This document shows, piece after piece, positions 10,250-20,599 of a DNA stretch of 64,000 bases. Source of the DNA: Undaria pinnatifida (lineage: Eukaryota; Sar; Phaeophyceae; Laminariales; Alariaceae); contig JABAKD010000008.1 in the NCBI GenBank assembly GCA_012845835.1, positions 1,881,558 to 1,945,557 on the forward strand, in the 5' to 3' direction. A program made the position numbers and the translations under genes. Below the pieces are notes generated by a model. It saw only the letters and a list, made by a program, of their open reading frames with translations. It had not been told where the DNA came from and did no database searches. Within the stretch, counting starts at the first letter, position 1; each line of letters begins with the position of its first letter.

Positions 10250-10535
10250 GAAAACGTCCTTAAAAAAAAAACGCCACCTTCTTGGGGTGCACCACTTTCT
10301 TTCTGAGGTTCCTCAATTTGGGAGCTTAAAACCTCCCCCACAAACACTCATTTGGAGAAAACAAAACCTGCCACCGGATAAAACCTCTCATGGCATAGGT
10401 ACACAACGAGAATCGTGCAAACAAAATGGCCTATTATTTTTTTTTTCCCGACGATTTTGGGTTAAAGAGCTCCGTCATTCAGAAAACATTCCAGAAAAAA
10501 AAAGTGATACCTCTATCTTAGAAGGCGCCTAAGGC
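10250..10535 (-). mobile_element. Family A element (A3)
   Basis: Opposite orientation to A1. Landmarks: 'gaggttcctcaatttgggag', 'cttaaaacctcc', 'catttggagaaaacaaaacc', 'ctcatggcataggtacacaa', 'cgacgattttgggttaa' and the terminus ACCTCTATCTTAG. No reading frame of note. Positions 10052-10250 contain a short ATT tract (10186-10202) but no gene. Confidence 0.65.
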
Positions 10536-10559
10536 ACACAACTATTCAAGCCAACAACC

Positions 10560-10940
10560 TTGCAGGGCAAAAACGGTGGTAGCACCTCTCTGTACCTTAC
10601 TATTAGGATACTATTAGTATACTTTCAGTATGCCATTAGTAGCATGTGTCCGACACAAAATTCCCTCTGAGCCTGCAGGGCAAAAATGGTGTGGTCGCAC
10701 CTATACCTTACACCTCATCATAGGTGTACTATTAGTATTATTAGTATACTATTAGTATACTAGTAGTATACTTTCAGTATACCATTAGTAGCATGTGCCC
10801 GACACAAAATTCTCACTGAGCCTGCAGGGCAAAAATGGTGTGGTCGCACCTATACCTTACACCTTGCCATAGGTATACTATTAGTATACCATTAGTATAC
10901 CATTAGTAGCATGTGCCTGACACAAAAAGCCCACTGAGCC
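10560..10940 (+). repeat. Three tandem ~115-bp units with TAGTATAC repeats
   Basis: Units share 'cctgcagggcaaaaatggtg', 'tggtcgcacctataccttac', runs of 'attagtatactattagtata' and 'cagcatgtgcccgacacaaa' (with variants), at about 10555-10665, 10670-10810 and 10815-10935. The inner TAGTATAC/TATTAG motif varies in number between units. Confidence 0.85.
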
Positions 10941-10959
10941 AACAGTCTACGGTGGGAGG

Positions 10960-11315
10960 GTGGGTCACTTGTGGGCATTTTTTTCACAGTGACTCGGGGT
11001 CACTCGCGCGAGTGACCCCCGGCTCTTAAAAGCCTTCGTGCCGTTTTTATAATTTTGCGGACATGGATCCCCAATGCCGTGGTTGGGTACTAAGCTGCGC
11101 CAACACAATCGCGACGCGAGCGACCCCCCTGTTTCTTTGCGGTATAAGCCCCTTAGAGCCCCAAAATCCCTCCCTACATTAACTTCAAGTAAATTGGTAA
11201 AAAAAAGGGTTTCCAGTTGCAAAGGCGTTCAGCCTTCGTGCCATCATAATAATTTCGCGGATATGATCCCCAATGCCGTGGTTGGGTACGACGCTGCGCC
11301 AACATAATCGCGACG
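10960..11315 (+). mobile_element. Family J element with an inserted B copy
   Basis: The perfect palindrome GTCACTCGCGCGAGTGAC (centre near 11007; extended by GGG/CCC to 24 bp at 10996-11019) marks family J. It is followed by 'cggctcttaaaagccttcgt' and 'ggatccccaatgccgtggtt'. The latter block is repeated at about 11225-11310. Between the two blocks lies a minus-oriented B element (11148-11230). Confidence 0.6.
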
Positions 11316-11373
11316 CTTGCCACGATGTACGGTACAAGTGATCCTCGCTTTAGGAGCTCAAGACAAGTCATTA

Positions 11374-11466
11374 TTGGCCCCTTTAAAACTGGAAACGCGT
11401 TTTTGGGGACAAAATTGCTTGGATTTAGTGTAGGGAGGGGTTCGGGGGCTCTAACGTGATTTAACC
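11374..11466 (+). mobile_element. Family B element
   Basis: It reads 'ggcccctttaaaactggaaa...' through 'ttggatttagtgtagggag' to 'gggggctctaacgtgattta'. The TTAA at the right end is shared with the start of the neighbouring A element, which fits insertion at TTAA. Confidence 0.7.
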
Positions 11467-11682
11467 CAACAAATTATTTGGAGGAAACTAAAACCTGCTT
11501 TATCGCGGATGAAGAATCCCATGCCATAGGGACATACGAAAACTATCGCGAAAGAAAAAACGAAATCCCGGTAAATTTTGGGTTAAGCATCCGGAAAAAA
11601 AAAAAAAAAGCCAAAAAGTGCTACCAGGTATTAGTATCAATATCATACCTTGATCGTAGAACGCGCCTCGCCTAAGGTCGTT
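11462..11682 (-). mobile_element. Family A element (A4)
   Basis: Landmarks: 'acaaattatttggaggaaac', 'cctgctttatcgcggatgaa', 'atgccatagggacatac', 'attttgggttaagcatccg' and a decayed terminus 'ataccttgatcgtagaacgc'. A TACCAGGTA motif interrupts the terminus at 11622-11630. Confidence 0.6.
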
Positions 11683-11810
11683 TCGTCAGTGAGGAACGGT
11701 GTCTCTCACTCGTGCGAGTATGATATGATGGCTCATAAGCTGTTGTGAAAAAAAGGGGGGGGGGGGTGCTAACATAACATCCCCGCTACCGTAGCCATGG
11801 TGGAGCTTGA

Positions 11811-12537
11811 TTAACTTCTTTACAGCCGGAAACCCGTTTTTTGGGGACAAAATTACTTGGATTTAGTATAGGGAGGGGGTTTGGGGTCTCTTGAAGGGGT
11901 TGATAGTTAATAGCTCGGTGACCTACAACGCATACCAGGTATCAAGTATCTAACAAAAAATGTAATCACACTTCAAGGTTATGTAACCGATTCGATCGTA
12001 ACTTAATCCCTCTACACACCTGTAAACCCGTTTTTGCCGACAAAACTACTTGGAATTAGTATAGGAGGGGGGGGGTTGGGGCCCGTTTCGAACTGCACCC
12101 GCGTTTTATATCACTCGGAAATTGTGCGGGACAACTTGGCCACACTAACACCCGTTTTTGGGGACAATATCACTCGGAATAAGTGTAGGAAGGGGTTTTT
12201 AGGGGCCCGCTTCGAGCTGCACCCGCATGTCAAGTCACTCGGGAAATTATGCGAGACAATTTTTCCACTCGAAATAAAGGGCTGCATCCATCCTCGTTTT
12301 TCAGGCACATTTTACTTGGACAAAAGTGAGGGAGGCTTTTCGCAGTATGTTTCACCCTTCTTGGTGCCCATGTACAGTACAGCGACAAAACAAAGAATAA
12401 GCGCGCACTTACAGAAAATAGTTTCGTGCCAGAAGGGGAGAACACAAGTTCACGCCTTTCCAACTGGAAACCCTTCTTGGGGAAATTTACTTCAAGTTAG
12501 TATGGTGTAATATTTTGGGGCTTTATAAGGGGGTCAA
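11811..12537 (+). mobile_element. Cluster of three family B copies and a related ~90-bp duplication
   Basis: B copies lie at 11811-11901, about 12003-12090 and 12453-12537 (all with 'ctggaaacccgttttt'-like and 'tagtataggagggg'-like motifs). Between them, 'gtttcgaactgcacccgcgt' plus 'tatcactcggaaattgtgcg' and 'gggacaatatcactcggaat' are duplicated at about 12090-12180 and 12205-12290. A relative of this second unit lies at about 45350-45420. Confidence 0.6.
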
Positions 12538-12654
12538 GACCCTTTCGTTTGGTGTCAAGAGAGCAGCAGTCTCTCTGCTGCTCCTCGTCACGACTGCCCT
12601 CCGCGACGAAGGGTGCAAGCATCCCCTCGTGTACGACGCGCGCCACGACAAAGG

Positions 12655-12912
12655 TAGTCCTTTTCGTCTCAACCGTCGTTTTCTAAATGACGGGGCTCCT
12701 TAACCCAAAGTCGTCGGAAAAAAAAATAATAAAAGGTCATTTTTTTTTTGCATGATTGTCGTCGTGTACCTGTAGGCCATGGGACTTTTCATCCGGCAGG
12801 CACTCTTATTTTTCTCCTCCAAATCAGTTTTTGGGGGAGGTATGTCTTAAGCTCTTGAATTGAGGAGCCTCGGAAAAAAAAACAAATGGTTGGTGAACCT
12901 CTTTTGATGCAC
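12655..12912 (+). mobile_element. Family A element (A5)
   Basis: Landmarks: 'ctaaatgacggggctcctta', 'cccaaagtcgtcgg', 'gtaggccatgggacttttca', 'ctccaaatcagtttttgggg' and 'tgtcttaagctcttgaattg'. The right terminus 'gtgaacctcttttgatgcac' is decayed. It has the same orientation as A1. Confidence 0.65.
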
Positions 12913-12971
12913 TCGTCTTGCCAGGCATGTGCTTCCTCGTAGATGCTCTTGAGACCCCCCGACATGACTGG
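12899..12971 (-). CDS. Possible exon, unknown protein
   Basis: On the minus strand an acceptor-like CTCAATAG is followed by 73 bp that can read VMSGGLKSIYEEAHAWQDEC, ending at AAAGAG|GTTCAC. The peptide is protein-like, but all frames on both strands are open here and the donor is weak. The overlapping plus-strand frame (12923-13049: MCFLVDALETPRHDWLLSAR) is an alternative. I cannot decide between them. Confidence 0.2.
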
Positions 12972-13039
12972 CTATTGAGCGCGAGGTTCGCAGCGGCGGG
13001 AGGCGACCTACACACGAGTCTGGGTGGTGGCGAATGTGT

Positions 13040-13990
13040 CGAGAACACCGTTTTTCGGAAGGAACCCCCCCCGGGAAGCCCCCTCCCCCCGGGGGGAGGG
13101 CTAATCCCGTTTTTCTTGTTTGTTGACCAAGTCTCCCCTACCGTGTGTATACGACAGATGATAACACACCCACATAACGTAGCACACCCCCCACAGAAAA
13201 TAACACCCGGTGATAAGCTTTTTTAATCTCAAACAAAAAGGAGAAATATCACTGGGGTTACATAAGATAGCACAACCCTTGAGGCTGCGCCGCATGTATT
13301 CACGGGGCCCCCGCTGCCATCACCCGGGTGATACAGCGTCTGTCCTGTGATCCCGCACAATACACCCCTCCCTGCGTGCGGGGAACCACCCGGTATGGAG
13401 ACCTCCAACAACATGGACGTTGAGGGAGAGCATAAACCTGCCGCAGCTTACTCCGCTCCTTCGACAGTCGGTTCGACGGCTGCTACGACCGATCACCTCG
13501 TTATTTCAACGCGAGGAAAGAATCTTCTTCTAAGCCTGTTGCTACTGCTACCGCTGCTGCTGCAGCTGGCACAGCAACAGGCGCCAATGTGGCAGCCACC
13601 GCACTGGCTCTGCAAACCACACCCGTGCAAGTGTGCGGCAGCAGCAGGTACCGGTACTTTTTGCAGGCAGTGTTATCACATCCCCCGCAATACCACACCC
13701 CTGCAAGTGTGCGGCAGCAGCAATTATTTGCAAGCAAGTGTGCGGCAGCAGCAATTATTTGCAAGCAAGTGCTGTCACACCCCCTCATTACCACCCCCCC
13801 TAAAAGTGTGCCGCGGTGTTACCACGCCCCTGGTTCATCACACCCCCTTCATGGGCCCTGCGACCTGCACGTCATCACCCGGCTTACATAGGATAGCACA
13901 CCCCCCACAGAATACCATGTGCACCCGGTGATAATTTTGGTAAACTCCAAAATGTTACAACCCGGGTGTGCTATATTCTATCGCATACGG
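13040..13990 (+). repeat. Composite repeat with C-rich and 27-bp tandem units
   Basis: 'cccccacagaaaataacacc' with 'cggtgata' (13188-13215) recurs at 13893-13935, and 'ttacataagatagcacaac' (13258-13276) recurs at 13885-13905, so the block is bracketed by similar sequence. Inside, 13620-13775 holds a ~27-bp tandem unit ('gcaagtgtgcggcagcagca', 'attattt'). A 194-codon frame (13347-13931, plus) runs through it but is largely Ala/Leu/Cys low-complexity from the repeat. I do not call it a gene. Confidence 0.5.
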
Positions 13991-14133
13991 TATATCTTCG
14001 TTCTTGCCCCGGGGACAACGTACTATTGAAAAGCAAACGCTCGACCCAGGGAGGGTTGACAGATGATGACCCGGCACACGTTCGAGCCTTCGCGCCAGTG
14101 ATACACAATATTTGACAATTGCAACCATTTTAC

Positions 14134-14205
14134 CCCAGTGACGTCATCAAAGGGCATTCCGACCGGTATTCCGTAGAGGTTAGGGTTCAAGGTCAGCCCC
14201 ATGTT
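14134..14205 (-). CDS. Possible internal exon (24 codons)
   Basis: The acceptor is GTGCTTTTCAAG, the donor GG|GTAAAA. It is 72 bp, phase 0 to 0, reading NMGLTLNPNLYGIPVGMPFD then DVTG. The phase would fit between the 24.2-kb and 7.4-kb exons. Against it: the block 'acgtcactggggtaaaatgg' around the donor recurs at about 20832 and 41727, so its 3' half may be a dispersed repeat. Confidence 0.2.
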
Positions 14206-14224
14206 CTTGAAAAGCACAATAATG

Positions 14225-14440
14225 TAAGACACCCGTGCTTGCCGCATGTTCGATAGGTTAAATCATAAACGTACGAAACGTGGTGTTTACCCGTGCTGCG
14301 TGTTCACCTCGTTCGTGCTTGGCGAGCGTTTGATAAGTCAATCATAAATTCACACGAAACGGTCGCTGAACTCGTGTGTTCACCTCGTCCGTGCTTGCCG
14401 TATGTTTGATAGGTCCATCACAAATCCATGCAAACCGTGT
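14225..14440 (+). repeat. Three tandem units of ~80 bp
   Basis: Each unit carries 'gtgcttgccg(c/t)atgttcgatag', 'gt-aatcataaa-cgtacgaa' and 'cgtg-gttcacctcgt' with substitutions. No coding or RNA structure was recognised. The following 14440-14640 is AT-rich sequence without a feature. Confidence 0.7.
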
Positions 14441-14639
14441 TCTTAATGTGCTCACTGTTACAGAGTGTTCAAAGCCCAACGGCGGGAGCAATACTACACA
14501 CCCATCGCAGTGATTTCATACAATTAATAGTACAAAATATACTGCTGGAAGTTTTTACATACTACTGGAAGTATTTCCTAATTATATTAATAAATGGTTT
14601 ACAATACACTTGTTTTTGGTCGATGCTCTACTGCAAGTA

Positions 14640-15075
14640 GGTATAATCAAATCAAAAAGGGCAAGGCGTTGACTATTCATTATGGTAGGACATGCCGATT
14701 TGAGCGCTCTCAACCCTTACTAATAATACCGCAAAAACAAAATCCTACACTAATTCCAAGTAATTTGGCCTCAACTCGTGGGTGAAAGTCTCACTAGATG
14801 AAGGAGTCATCACACGCTGAATAGAGAGGGGTGCAGCGGAAACTCCTGGGCTCCTGACACGACGAGCACAATACCAACACCACCCGAAGCATGAGGTCGA
14901 ACGCCTTCGCTCGCGCAACCCGACCAACACATATACGCGTTGCAGGGTTGGGTACCCCGATTCAAGAGCACCCGAGGTTTGTAAGAGAATTCGGGAGTTA
15001 AGCGCGGCCAACTCGGCATGTCCCGCCACACTAAAAGCAATATATTTCCCTTTGCAGTTAGAAAGATCATGTTTC
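14640..15075 (+). repeat. Family M repeat with a B fragment
   Basis: A decayed minus-oriented B fragment lies at about 14700-14765. Then 'gttgggtaccccgattcaag', 'agagaattcgggagttaagc' and 'ggccaactcggcatgtcccg' (14945-15030) match, in inverted orientation, the block at about 61660-61745. Low-copy repeat of unknown class. Confidence 0.5.
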
Positions 15076-15169
15076 GGTAAGGGTTGCCGTTGTGGGATTA
15101 ACTAATAATGTACCTGTCCGATGGAGCTCCTCGAGTGAGAAACTAGCGGTTAGTCATTAGTCAAGTAAT

Positions 15170-15405
15170 TTCTCAAGTGCATTTTGTTTTAGGACTAAGG
15201 CACAGAAGCTTAGCGGGTTGTACGGACGAATGCCTTCGAAGTCATGTATCGGATGAAATATTGAGTTCCGCATGCGAGGAGAGCTCAAGGGCTTTCTGCA
15301 GCACCTATACCGTAGGGTGGCTCATGGACATGGCGCTCTTAAATCGGGGTGCCTGCTCACCGTAGTCCTAAAAACCGTAGTCCTAAAAACCGTAGTCCTA
15401 AAACA
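15170..15405 (+). repeat. Family N repeat, copy 1, and short tandem repeat
   Basis: 'ttaggactaaggcacagaag', 'cggacgaatgccttcgaagt' and 'gatgaaatattgag' recur at about 39028-39110. At its right end 'accgtagtcctaaaa' is repeated three times (15358-15404). Confidence 0.6.
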
Positions 15406-15654
15406 AAGGTAAATATGAGAGTATCGACGCTAAAATTCGTCCAACTAACTCACAGCCGACGTCGTCAGAATATTTTTTACAGAAGGCACTCGTAACCGTA
15501 GCATTGGTCTAAACGGCGGTTTTTTGCTTGGAGGACCTCAACCGTAACACGAACATGAACATGGACATTACCACAACTGTTCGGTCCAAAAACTGCAATA
15601 ACCATAGGATTACTCGAAAAACCGTAGGTTGGCATCTTGGGCGCTCTTATGTAT

Positions 15655-15850
15655 GGATTTGCGGAAAGCGCGAGAGCGTGAGTTAGCAACACTCACTCTG
15701 TGAAAAATCGACGAGCAGTGGGATTGCTGAACCCTATGCGCGATAAAAATTGAAGGCAAGAACTGGGGGGCAGAAGGGACGACACCTGTGACCATGGCTT
15801 GTCCAGAAGCTGGAAAGTAGAAGTGTGTCAAGAGAAAAAAAAAAAAAAAG
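15655..15850 (+). mobile_element. SINE D, 5'-truncated plus copy
   Basis: The body of SINE D in order: 'gcggaaagcgcgagagcgtg', 'agttagcaacactc', 'aatcgacgagcagtgggatt', 'gctgaaccctatgcgcgata', 'gaaggcaagaactgggg', 'cacctgtgaccatggcttgt', 'ccagaagctggaaa', then a poly-A tail (15837-15849). The tRNA-like head present at 52963-53040 is absent, as expected of incomplete reverse transcription. Confidence 0.75.
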
Positions 15851-15894
15851 TGGGGGAACCGACGGCTGGCTTGCACATCTCTGTTTTCGCCCTC

Positions 15895-16065
15895 GTGCTC
15901 ATGGTGGTCGGCATTGCATGGCCAAATCACCATTCACCGTATTTTGCGATGTGTTATCTCTGCCTCATAGTTTGTGACCGCAGAGCTCGTCTCTCTGTGA
16001 GGGATCAGCACGGACACTGGGTTGTGCTGGATGTAGATGAGTAGAAACATCAGTTTAACGTGAAT
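15895..16065 (+). mobile_element. SINE-like family E copy
   Basis: Landmarks: 'tcggcattgcatggccaaat', 'gcgatgtgttatctctgcct', 'catagtttgtgaccgcagag', 'ctcgtctctctgtgagggat', 'ggttgtgctggatgtagatg' and 'agtagaaacatcagttta'. It directly follows SINE D with only about 45 bp between. The box A-like and box B-like words are as in the copy at 5940-6105. A family C core fragment follows at 16280-16375. Confidence 0.55.
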
Positions 16066-16554
16066 AACACACACGGTGGTTGTTTTCCACATATTTATGG
16101 AGGGGGTTCGAGAAGTAGCAAGCAATTTATTATCGCCACGAGGTCTCCGCCTTTGCCACCACGTAGCATGAAATTGAGCGCTAGCAACGTGTGTTCCTCG
16201 TGACTTCACTCGTGACTCGTAAGCTGCTCGATGAGCAGCACATACGGGATCCATACCATATTTTCAAAGAGTGAAAACGCGATGATACCGGAGTATCACG
16301 CAGCTGGCAAAAAGACGAGTATCGACCTTACATCGATCGAACTCAAAGCTGACGTATTTAAAACGATTTTTTGTTCAAACACTTCATTCTCCGGAGTATT
16401 TTAATACAGCAGTGCCTTTGACCTCACGCTGTGCTATCGTCTTGCTTGCCGCCCCTCGAATCAATGGGCCGCATAACAAAAAATAGACCAGGCGTTTAAT
16501 TGCACGTACGGGCAAGGTTTTCAGATTTGCACGTAAACTCTATACTTCCCCTGC

Positions 16555-16800
16555 CGACCTCGAGAGCAGACCTCGAGCCCCCCAAAGGGTAGGGGTGGGA
16601 TTAGGGTTAGGGTTGGGGTTGGGATTAGGGTTAGGGTTGGGGTTAGGGTTGGGGTTAGGGTTGGGGTTAGGGTTCGGGTTGGGGCTAGGGTTAGGGTTAG
16701 GGTTGGGGTTAGGGTTGGGGTTGGGGTTGGGGTTAGGGTTGAGGTTGGGGTTAGGGTTGGGGTTAGGTCTGGGGTCGGGTTGGTCTGGGCAGCGCAACCG
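16555..16800 (+). repeat. Degenerate telomere-like repeat tract
   Basis: About 200 bp of GGGTTA/GGGGTT units (TTAGGGTTGGGG and similar). The left boundary 'gacctcgagagcagacctcg', 'agccccccaaaggg' matches, in inverted orientation, the unit joints of the array at 27780-28735. So this is an interstitial member of that family rather than a telomere. The LGLGLG and PNPNPN frames are artefacts. Confidence 0.85.
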
Positions 16801-17169
16801 TCGTTTCGTGCGGACCTGCACATAGGGAGCTGCCACACATAAAAGATTGAATATACGTGCAAACCTGAAAAAAAAACTTGCACGTGCGTGCAACTTCTCG
16901 GGGGCTGCAAAAAAACACGGTGTACGCAAATCTCTTGACAAAAACCCAACTATAATACAAGATTGTCTGGCTGCTATCTATCCAGCACGCCAAGGAAACG
17001 ACTCAAGGCACGGGAACTTTCCGAGAAGTATTCAACCTTCCCAGGGCAGGAAAAAAAATACTCACCATTAATGTTAGGAGGAAAAAGTCGCGCTCAGCAG
17101 TTCGGGGATCGCGATCCACAGATCGGAACAATTGAAAAAACAAACGAAAGCGGAGCATCCGCGTTGCTC

Positions 17170-17250
17170 GCCCGTTTCTGGCCGGTCTTGGGGTCAGGGT
17201 TGGGGTCAGGGTTCGAGCCAGGGTCAGGGTTACGTGTTGGGTCGGAGCCT
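17170..17250 (+). repeat. Short degenerate telomere-like tract
   Basis: Seven or so units of GGGGTCAGGGTT/GGGTCAGGGTT with interruptions. The flanks 16800-17170 and 17250-17700 show no gene. A frame at 16963-17253 includes the tract and is not supported. Confidence 0.7.
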
Positions 17251-17729
17251 TGATCCCATAATCTAAGGTGATTCCTATTATAGCACGAACAATCGTGGTA
17301 ATCAATAACCCGACTCTAGGAAGATATATCCTGACTAGCTTCTGGGGGTCCAGTGTGCCTAATCACGGAGGTCCATTGTTAACAGGATAAAATTGCACAC
17401 ACACAAGACACACAAGGAAAGCATCACCAACTTTCAGGCGAGCTCTCCTACGCTACGACTGTGTTCGATTTGAGGATCTGTTTACCTTGCAAGACCAAAC
17501 AACGAAATAAACTTGGCTCAAACGCTATGTAAACGAAGGGGGGAGTTTTTTCCCCCCTTTTTGATGGATAATTCATTCTGCCAACAGTGGATTTCCGTAC
17601 TAATAGTCGATCACGACCTCGCCTCCTCACACTAATAGCGAGCAAAAAAATCCTGGAAAGGTCGAACCTTCCTGGAAAATTCCCGTGCTCCAAGAATTTT
17701 CTAGCCGTTTCTGCTTTTCCTTGCGTAAA

Positions 17730-17990
17730 CGTAGACGAGCGGAAAGTGCGAGAGCGTGAGTTAGCAAAAAAAAACGATAGAAAATCGACGAGCATAAAAA
17801 GCTGAGAAGTGGGACGTGCCGAACCCTACTCGCGCTGAAATTGAAGGCAAATACCGGGGGGGGGGGGGGGGGGGCAGGGAGGGAATACACCTGATGTGGC
17901 CAAGCATGCAAGGCTTGACCGCAAGGTTGCTGAGGGCAAACCCTCTTACGAATTAAGCCCCAAAAAGTAAAAACGATGATGAAAAAAAAA
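17730..17990 (+). mobile_element. SINE D, truncated plus copy with poly-G expansion
   Basis: Landmarks: 'gcggaaagtgcgagagcgtg', 'agttagca', 'aaaatcgacgagca', 'gccgaaccctactcgcgctg', 'aaattgaaggcaaa', then a G-run of about 20 (17857-17876), 'acacctgatgtggcc' and a poly-A tail (17979-17990). The G-run replaces the 'tgggggg' of other copies, so it looks like an expansion inside the SINE. Confidence 0.65.
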
Positions 17991-18369
17991 AGCATGATGT
18001 AAGAACACTCTTAACATGCCACACTACGAAATGTAAGGACCGTTGGGTTTCCCAAACGGTCCTTGTATTCCCTTCTATAACGGAACGATTCGCACGACAC
18101 GGGTTCATTGTCCGATGGAAGCACAACACACGGGGCCATGACATATTGGCATATCAGATATACAGAGGGGGTATCATAGTACAAACAATCTTTTATTTTT
18201 ATTTTTTGTTCAAATTTTTAGAGGGGTTGAAGGGTGGGGGAAGGGGAGGGGAAATAACTGTTCAAGTCATTAATTGTGATTAATTGGGCAAAAGCGGGAC
18301 GCCATACGGTGATAAGGTGATAATGTGTATATATACCGGTATTGGTAGTACTGCAAGCGTTTTTTTCTT

Positions 18370-18560
18370 TTCCCCTTTTTTTTTTTGCTCATCCCATCTA
18401 TTATCTTCGAACCTTTCCCCCTCTTTCCCTCGCTAGCCGTAACTAAGCTCCAGGGCCACTAATCAAGCTCTTCTCCCTCCTCCCTACTGCGTTACGTGCT
18501 TTCATTTTTATCGCGAGAAGACTCTATCCCTTTCTTCCCTCATCGACTCGCATCCAATTG
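18370..18560 (-). mobile_element. SINE D' fragment, minus orientation
   Basis: The reverse complement shares 'gagggaagaaag', 'tctcgcgataaaaatgaaag', 'tagggaggagggagaagagc' and 'agttacgg' with the SINE at 42240-42590. The head is missing. The plus strand is T-rich at 18355-18386, which would correspond to the A-rich tail. Confidence 0.55.
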
Positions 18561-18609
18561 ACTTATGGGTCCATGTCTGGCGTTTCTAGCACAGCTGACA
18601 ATGTATTTG

Positions 18610-19035
18610 ATAATTAAAAAAAAACACTTTTCGTCGATCTCACAGCTGAAGCGTATTTTTTGTTTTTTCTAGTATCTATATATAGGGGGGGTGAATTAAT
18701 TTGATTCATACTACGTTCAAGACATTTATGATTTTCCGACGTCGAAGCAGACGATATACCGGTATATAATCTCTTTTCCTCATCTTCAGTCATTCTTGAC
18801 GTTTTGACGTATAAACACATGGTATTACGGAATTATGATACACGTTTTTGTCCACTTTTTGGTCTGCTGTTTTCTCGTTTGTTGAGTGTTTCTTTGTGCC
18901 ATAACAACACAACCCGTACTACGCGAGATCGGAGTATTTACACACAGCTTGCAAAGATGAGTTTCGACTAAATATTCGATCTCACAGCTGGAGTGTATTT
19001 TAATTTTTATAACATATATATCAAAAGTATAGCTA
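18610..19035 (-). repeat. Two family C fragments
   Basis: The first (18625-18690) has only the 'cgatctcacagctgaagcgt' terminal core. The second (18885-19035) carries 'cgtactacgcgagatcggag', 'cacacagcttgcaaagatga', 'gtttcgactaaatattcgat' and 'ctcacagctggagtgtattt'. Both are in reverse orientation. Confidence 0.65.
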
Positions 19036-19409
19036 CGACATGATGTCAAAAGGTGTCAAAATAGGATATATCCTGTTTGTTTCCCCGCTAGTTCTTGATT
19101 AGTTTTTGAGCAGTTATAGATGACGCAAAATAAGATAAGCTTACGGTTGTTTTTGTTGCAGCTACAATAAGTATGTCATGTCGAATATTCTAGCTTACGT
19201 TTACTTTTGCCATAACTAGTGTGATGTGAAATACGATATCTTACTGTGGGGAGGGAATGACCACAATCGATAACAACCCCATCATACAACCACTCTAACG
19301 CTGTTACGTAGCGCTATCTAGAGGATTGATTCCCATGCGTCTCTGTACGTATCGTTGCCGAACCACGCCCTACGTTATTTAACCGACGGTATAGCCGCGG
19401 CATGATTTT

Positions 19410-19703
19410 TTGCTGCCTGCCTTAGACATATTTGACTACGATCGACTACGCATCTCTTGCCGAAGGAGCGGGCACATCCGATCGAATCGAAAAATATCGA
19501 TCGAGATTTCGAGACAAAAATCGGATATTATTAAAAATTTCATTGTGCTTGTCATCCGACAGTCAGTGTGCAGTATGCACACTTCGACGTTGATCCCTCG
19601 TAACATTCCCGAAAAAATAAAGACTCGGAAACCGAAGGAAACCTACGAAAAAAGTCTAACTCCCTTCTATCATATGCCCGAAATACATCGACCGAATCGA
19701 TAA
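19410..19703 (+). CDS. Hypothetical ORF (97 aa) in an AT-rich unique block
   Basis: A basic peptide of normal complexity rich in Ile, Arg, Ser and Lys, starting MLPALDIFDYDRLRISCRR. The DNA has many ATCGAT/TCGA words (19440-19760), which may explain the open frame. No splice signal or family resemblance was found. It and the next ORF (19987-20220) lie in a 950-bp block free of the window's common repeats. Confidence 0.2.
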   Translation: MLPALDIFDYDRLRISCRRSGHIRSNRKISIEISRQKSDIIKNFIVLVIRQSVCSMHTSTLIPRNIPEKIKTRKPKETYEKSLTPFYHMPEIHRPNR

Positions 19704-19986
19704 GGCATGAACCGAATCGAACAGAATATAAAACAGATTCATCGATCGAATCGATTTGGGTTGAACACCACGAATTTATTATAACTTATGGAGCGTAGCA
19801 AACTGGCGCATAAGAGAATTCCCAAGACGCTATTGTTGTTCTCACATTGGATTGGGAGTGGAAAATATCTCTAGGAAAACATTGATATGATATCGGGTTG
19901 ATATCGTATACAAGCAGGAAAATAATCTCAGTACTAGAGTAGTACAAGAGTAGTTGAGCGTGTGACGAGAGAGAAAGGCGGAAATA

Positions 19987-20220
19987 GTGCGGCAGATGGA
20001 ACATATCGATGTCGAGCAAATGTGTCACGAGACGATCAGTCAAGGGTGTCAAACCGATCGTTATACACTAAAACCTAGTACTTTGGCGTCAGTCAACGTA
20101 AAACATCGGAAAATTGCCGTCGGTCAAGAGGTCGAAGTGCGGTCTCGTGACATATTCGATGTTAAGTCGGAAGCGGGTACAAGTACAGCATGGGGGTACA
20201 GTTGTAGCAGGGTTCCTTAA
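19987..20220 (+). CDS. Hypothetical ORF (77 aa)
   Basis: It starts MRQMEHIDVEQMCHETISQG and has a balanced composition (VKHRKIAVGQEVEVRSRDIF in the middle). It ends where a B element begins (20217), so the stop lies in the transposon edge and the original frame may have been longer. Family not recognised. It could be a remnant of a mobile-element protein or of an exon. Confidence 0.2.
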   Translation: MRQMEHIDVEQMCHETISQGCQTDRYTLKPSTLASVNVKHRKIAVGQEVEVRSRDIFDVKSEAGTSTAWGYSCSRVP

Positions 20221-20475
20221 CCCCTTTACCACTGGAAACCCGTTTTGGGGACAAAATTACTTGGATTTAGTATAGGGAGGGGATCGGGGGCTCTAACGGG
20301 GTTAACGCCTTCACAACTGGAACCCCTTTTGGGGGACCACTTTACCTGAAGTTAGTATAGGGAGGGGTTTGGAGGCTCTAAACAGGCTAACACCTTCACA
20401 ACTGGAAACCCTTTTGGGGGACAAATTTACTTGAAGTTAGTATGGGGAGGAATTTGGGGGCAATAAAGGGGTCAA
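20217..20475 (+). mobile_element. Three tandem family B elements sharing TTAA joints
   Basis: Units at about 20217-20305, 20302-20391 and 20387-20475. The first ends GGGGTTAA, and that same TTAA starts the second unit (TTAACGCCTTC). Such a single shared TTAA between neighbours is what repeated insertion into a flanking TTAA duplication would give. Confidence 0.75.
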
Positions 20476-20599
20476 GTGGTGTCGGTTGAGTAGTGCCCAC
20501 TGCCGCAGCAGTAGCACCCGTCAAAATCGGTTGGCACAGACGTAAAATAAACTATAGCGGCAGTGTGTGTGTCCTACACTGTTGTGATTTTTCAACCAT

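Noticed and set aside
13347-13931. 194-codon plus frame with a hydrophobic Leu stretch as membrane protein
   Set aside because: The Leu/Ala/Cys runs come from CTG/GCA triplets and a 27-bp tandem repeat; another frame over the same bases is equally open.
16555-16800. True telomere
   Set aside because: Units are degenerate, the tract is only about 200 bp and ordinary sequence continues on both sides.
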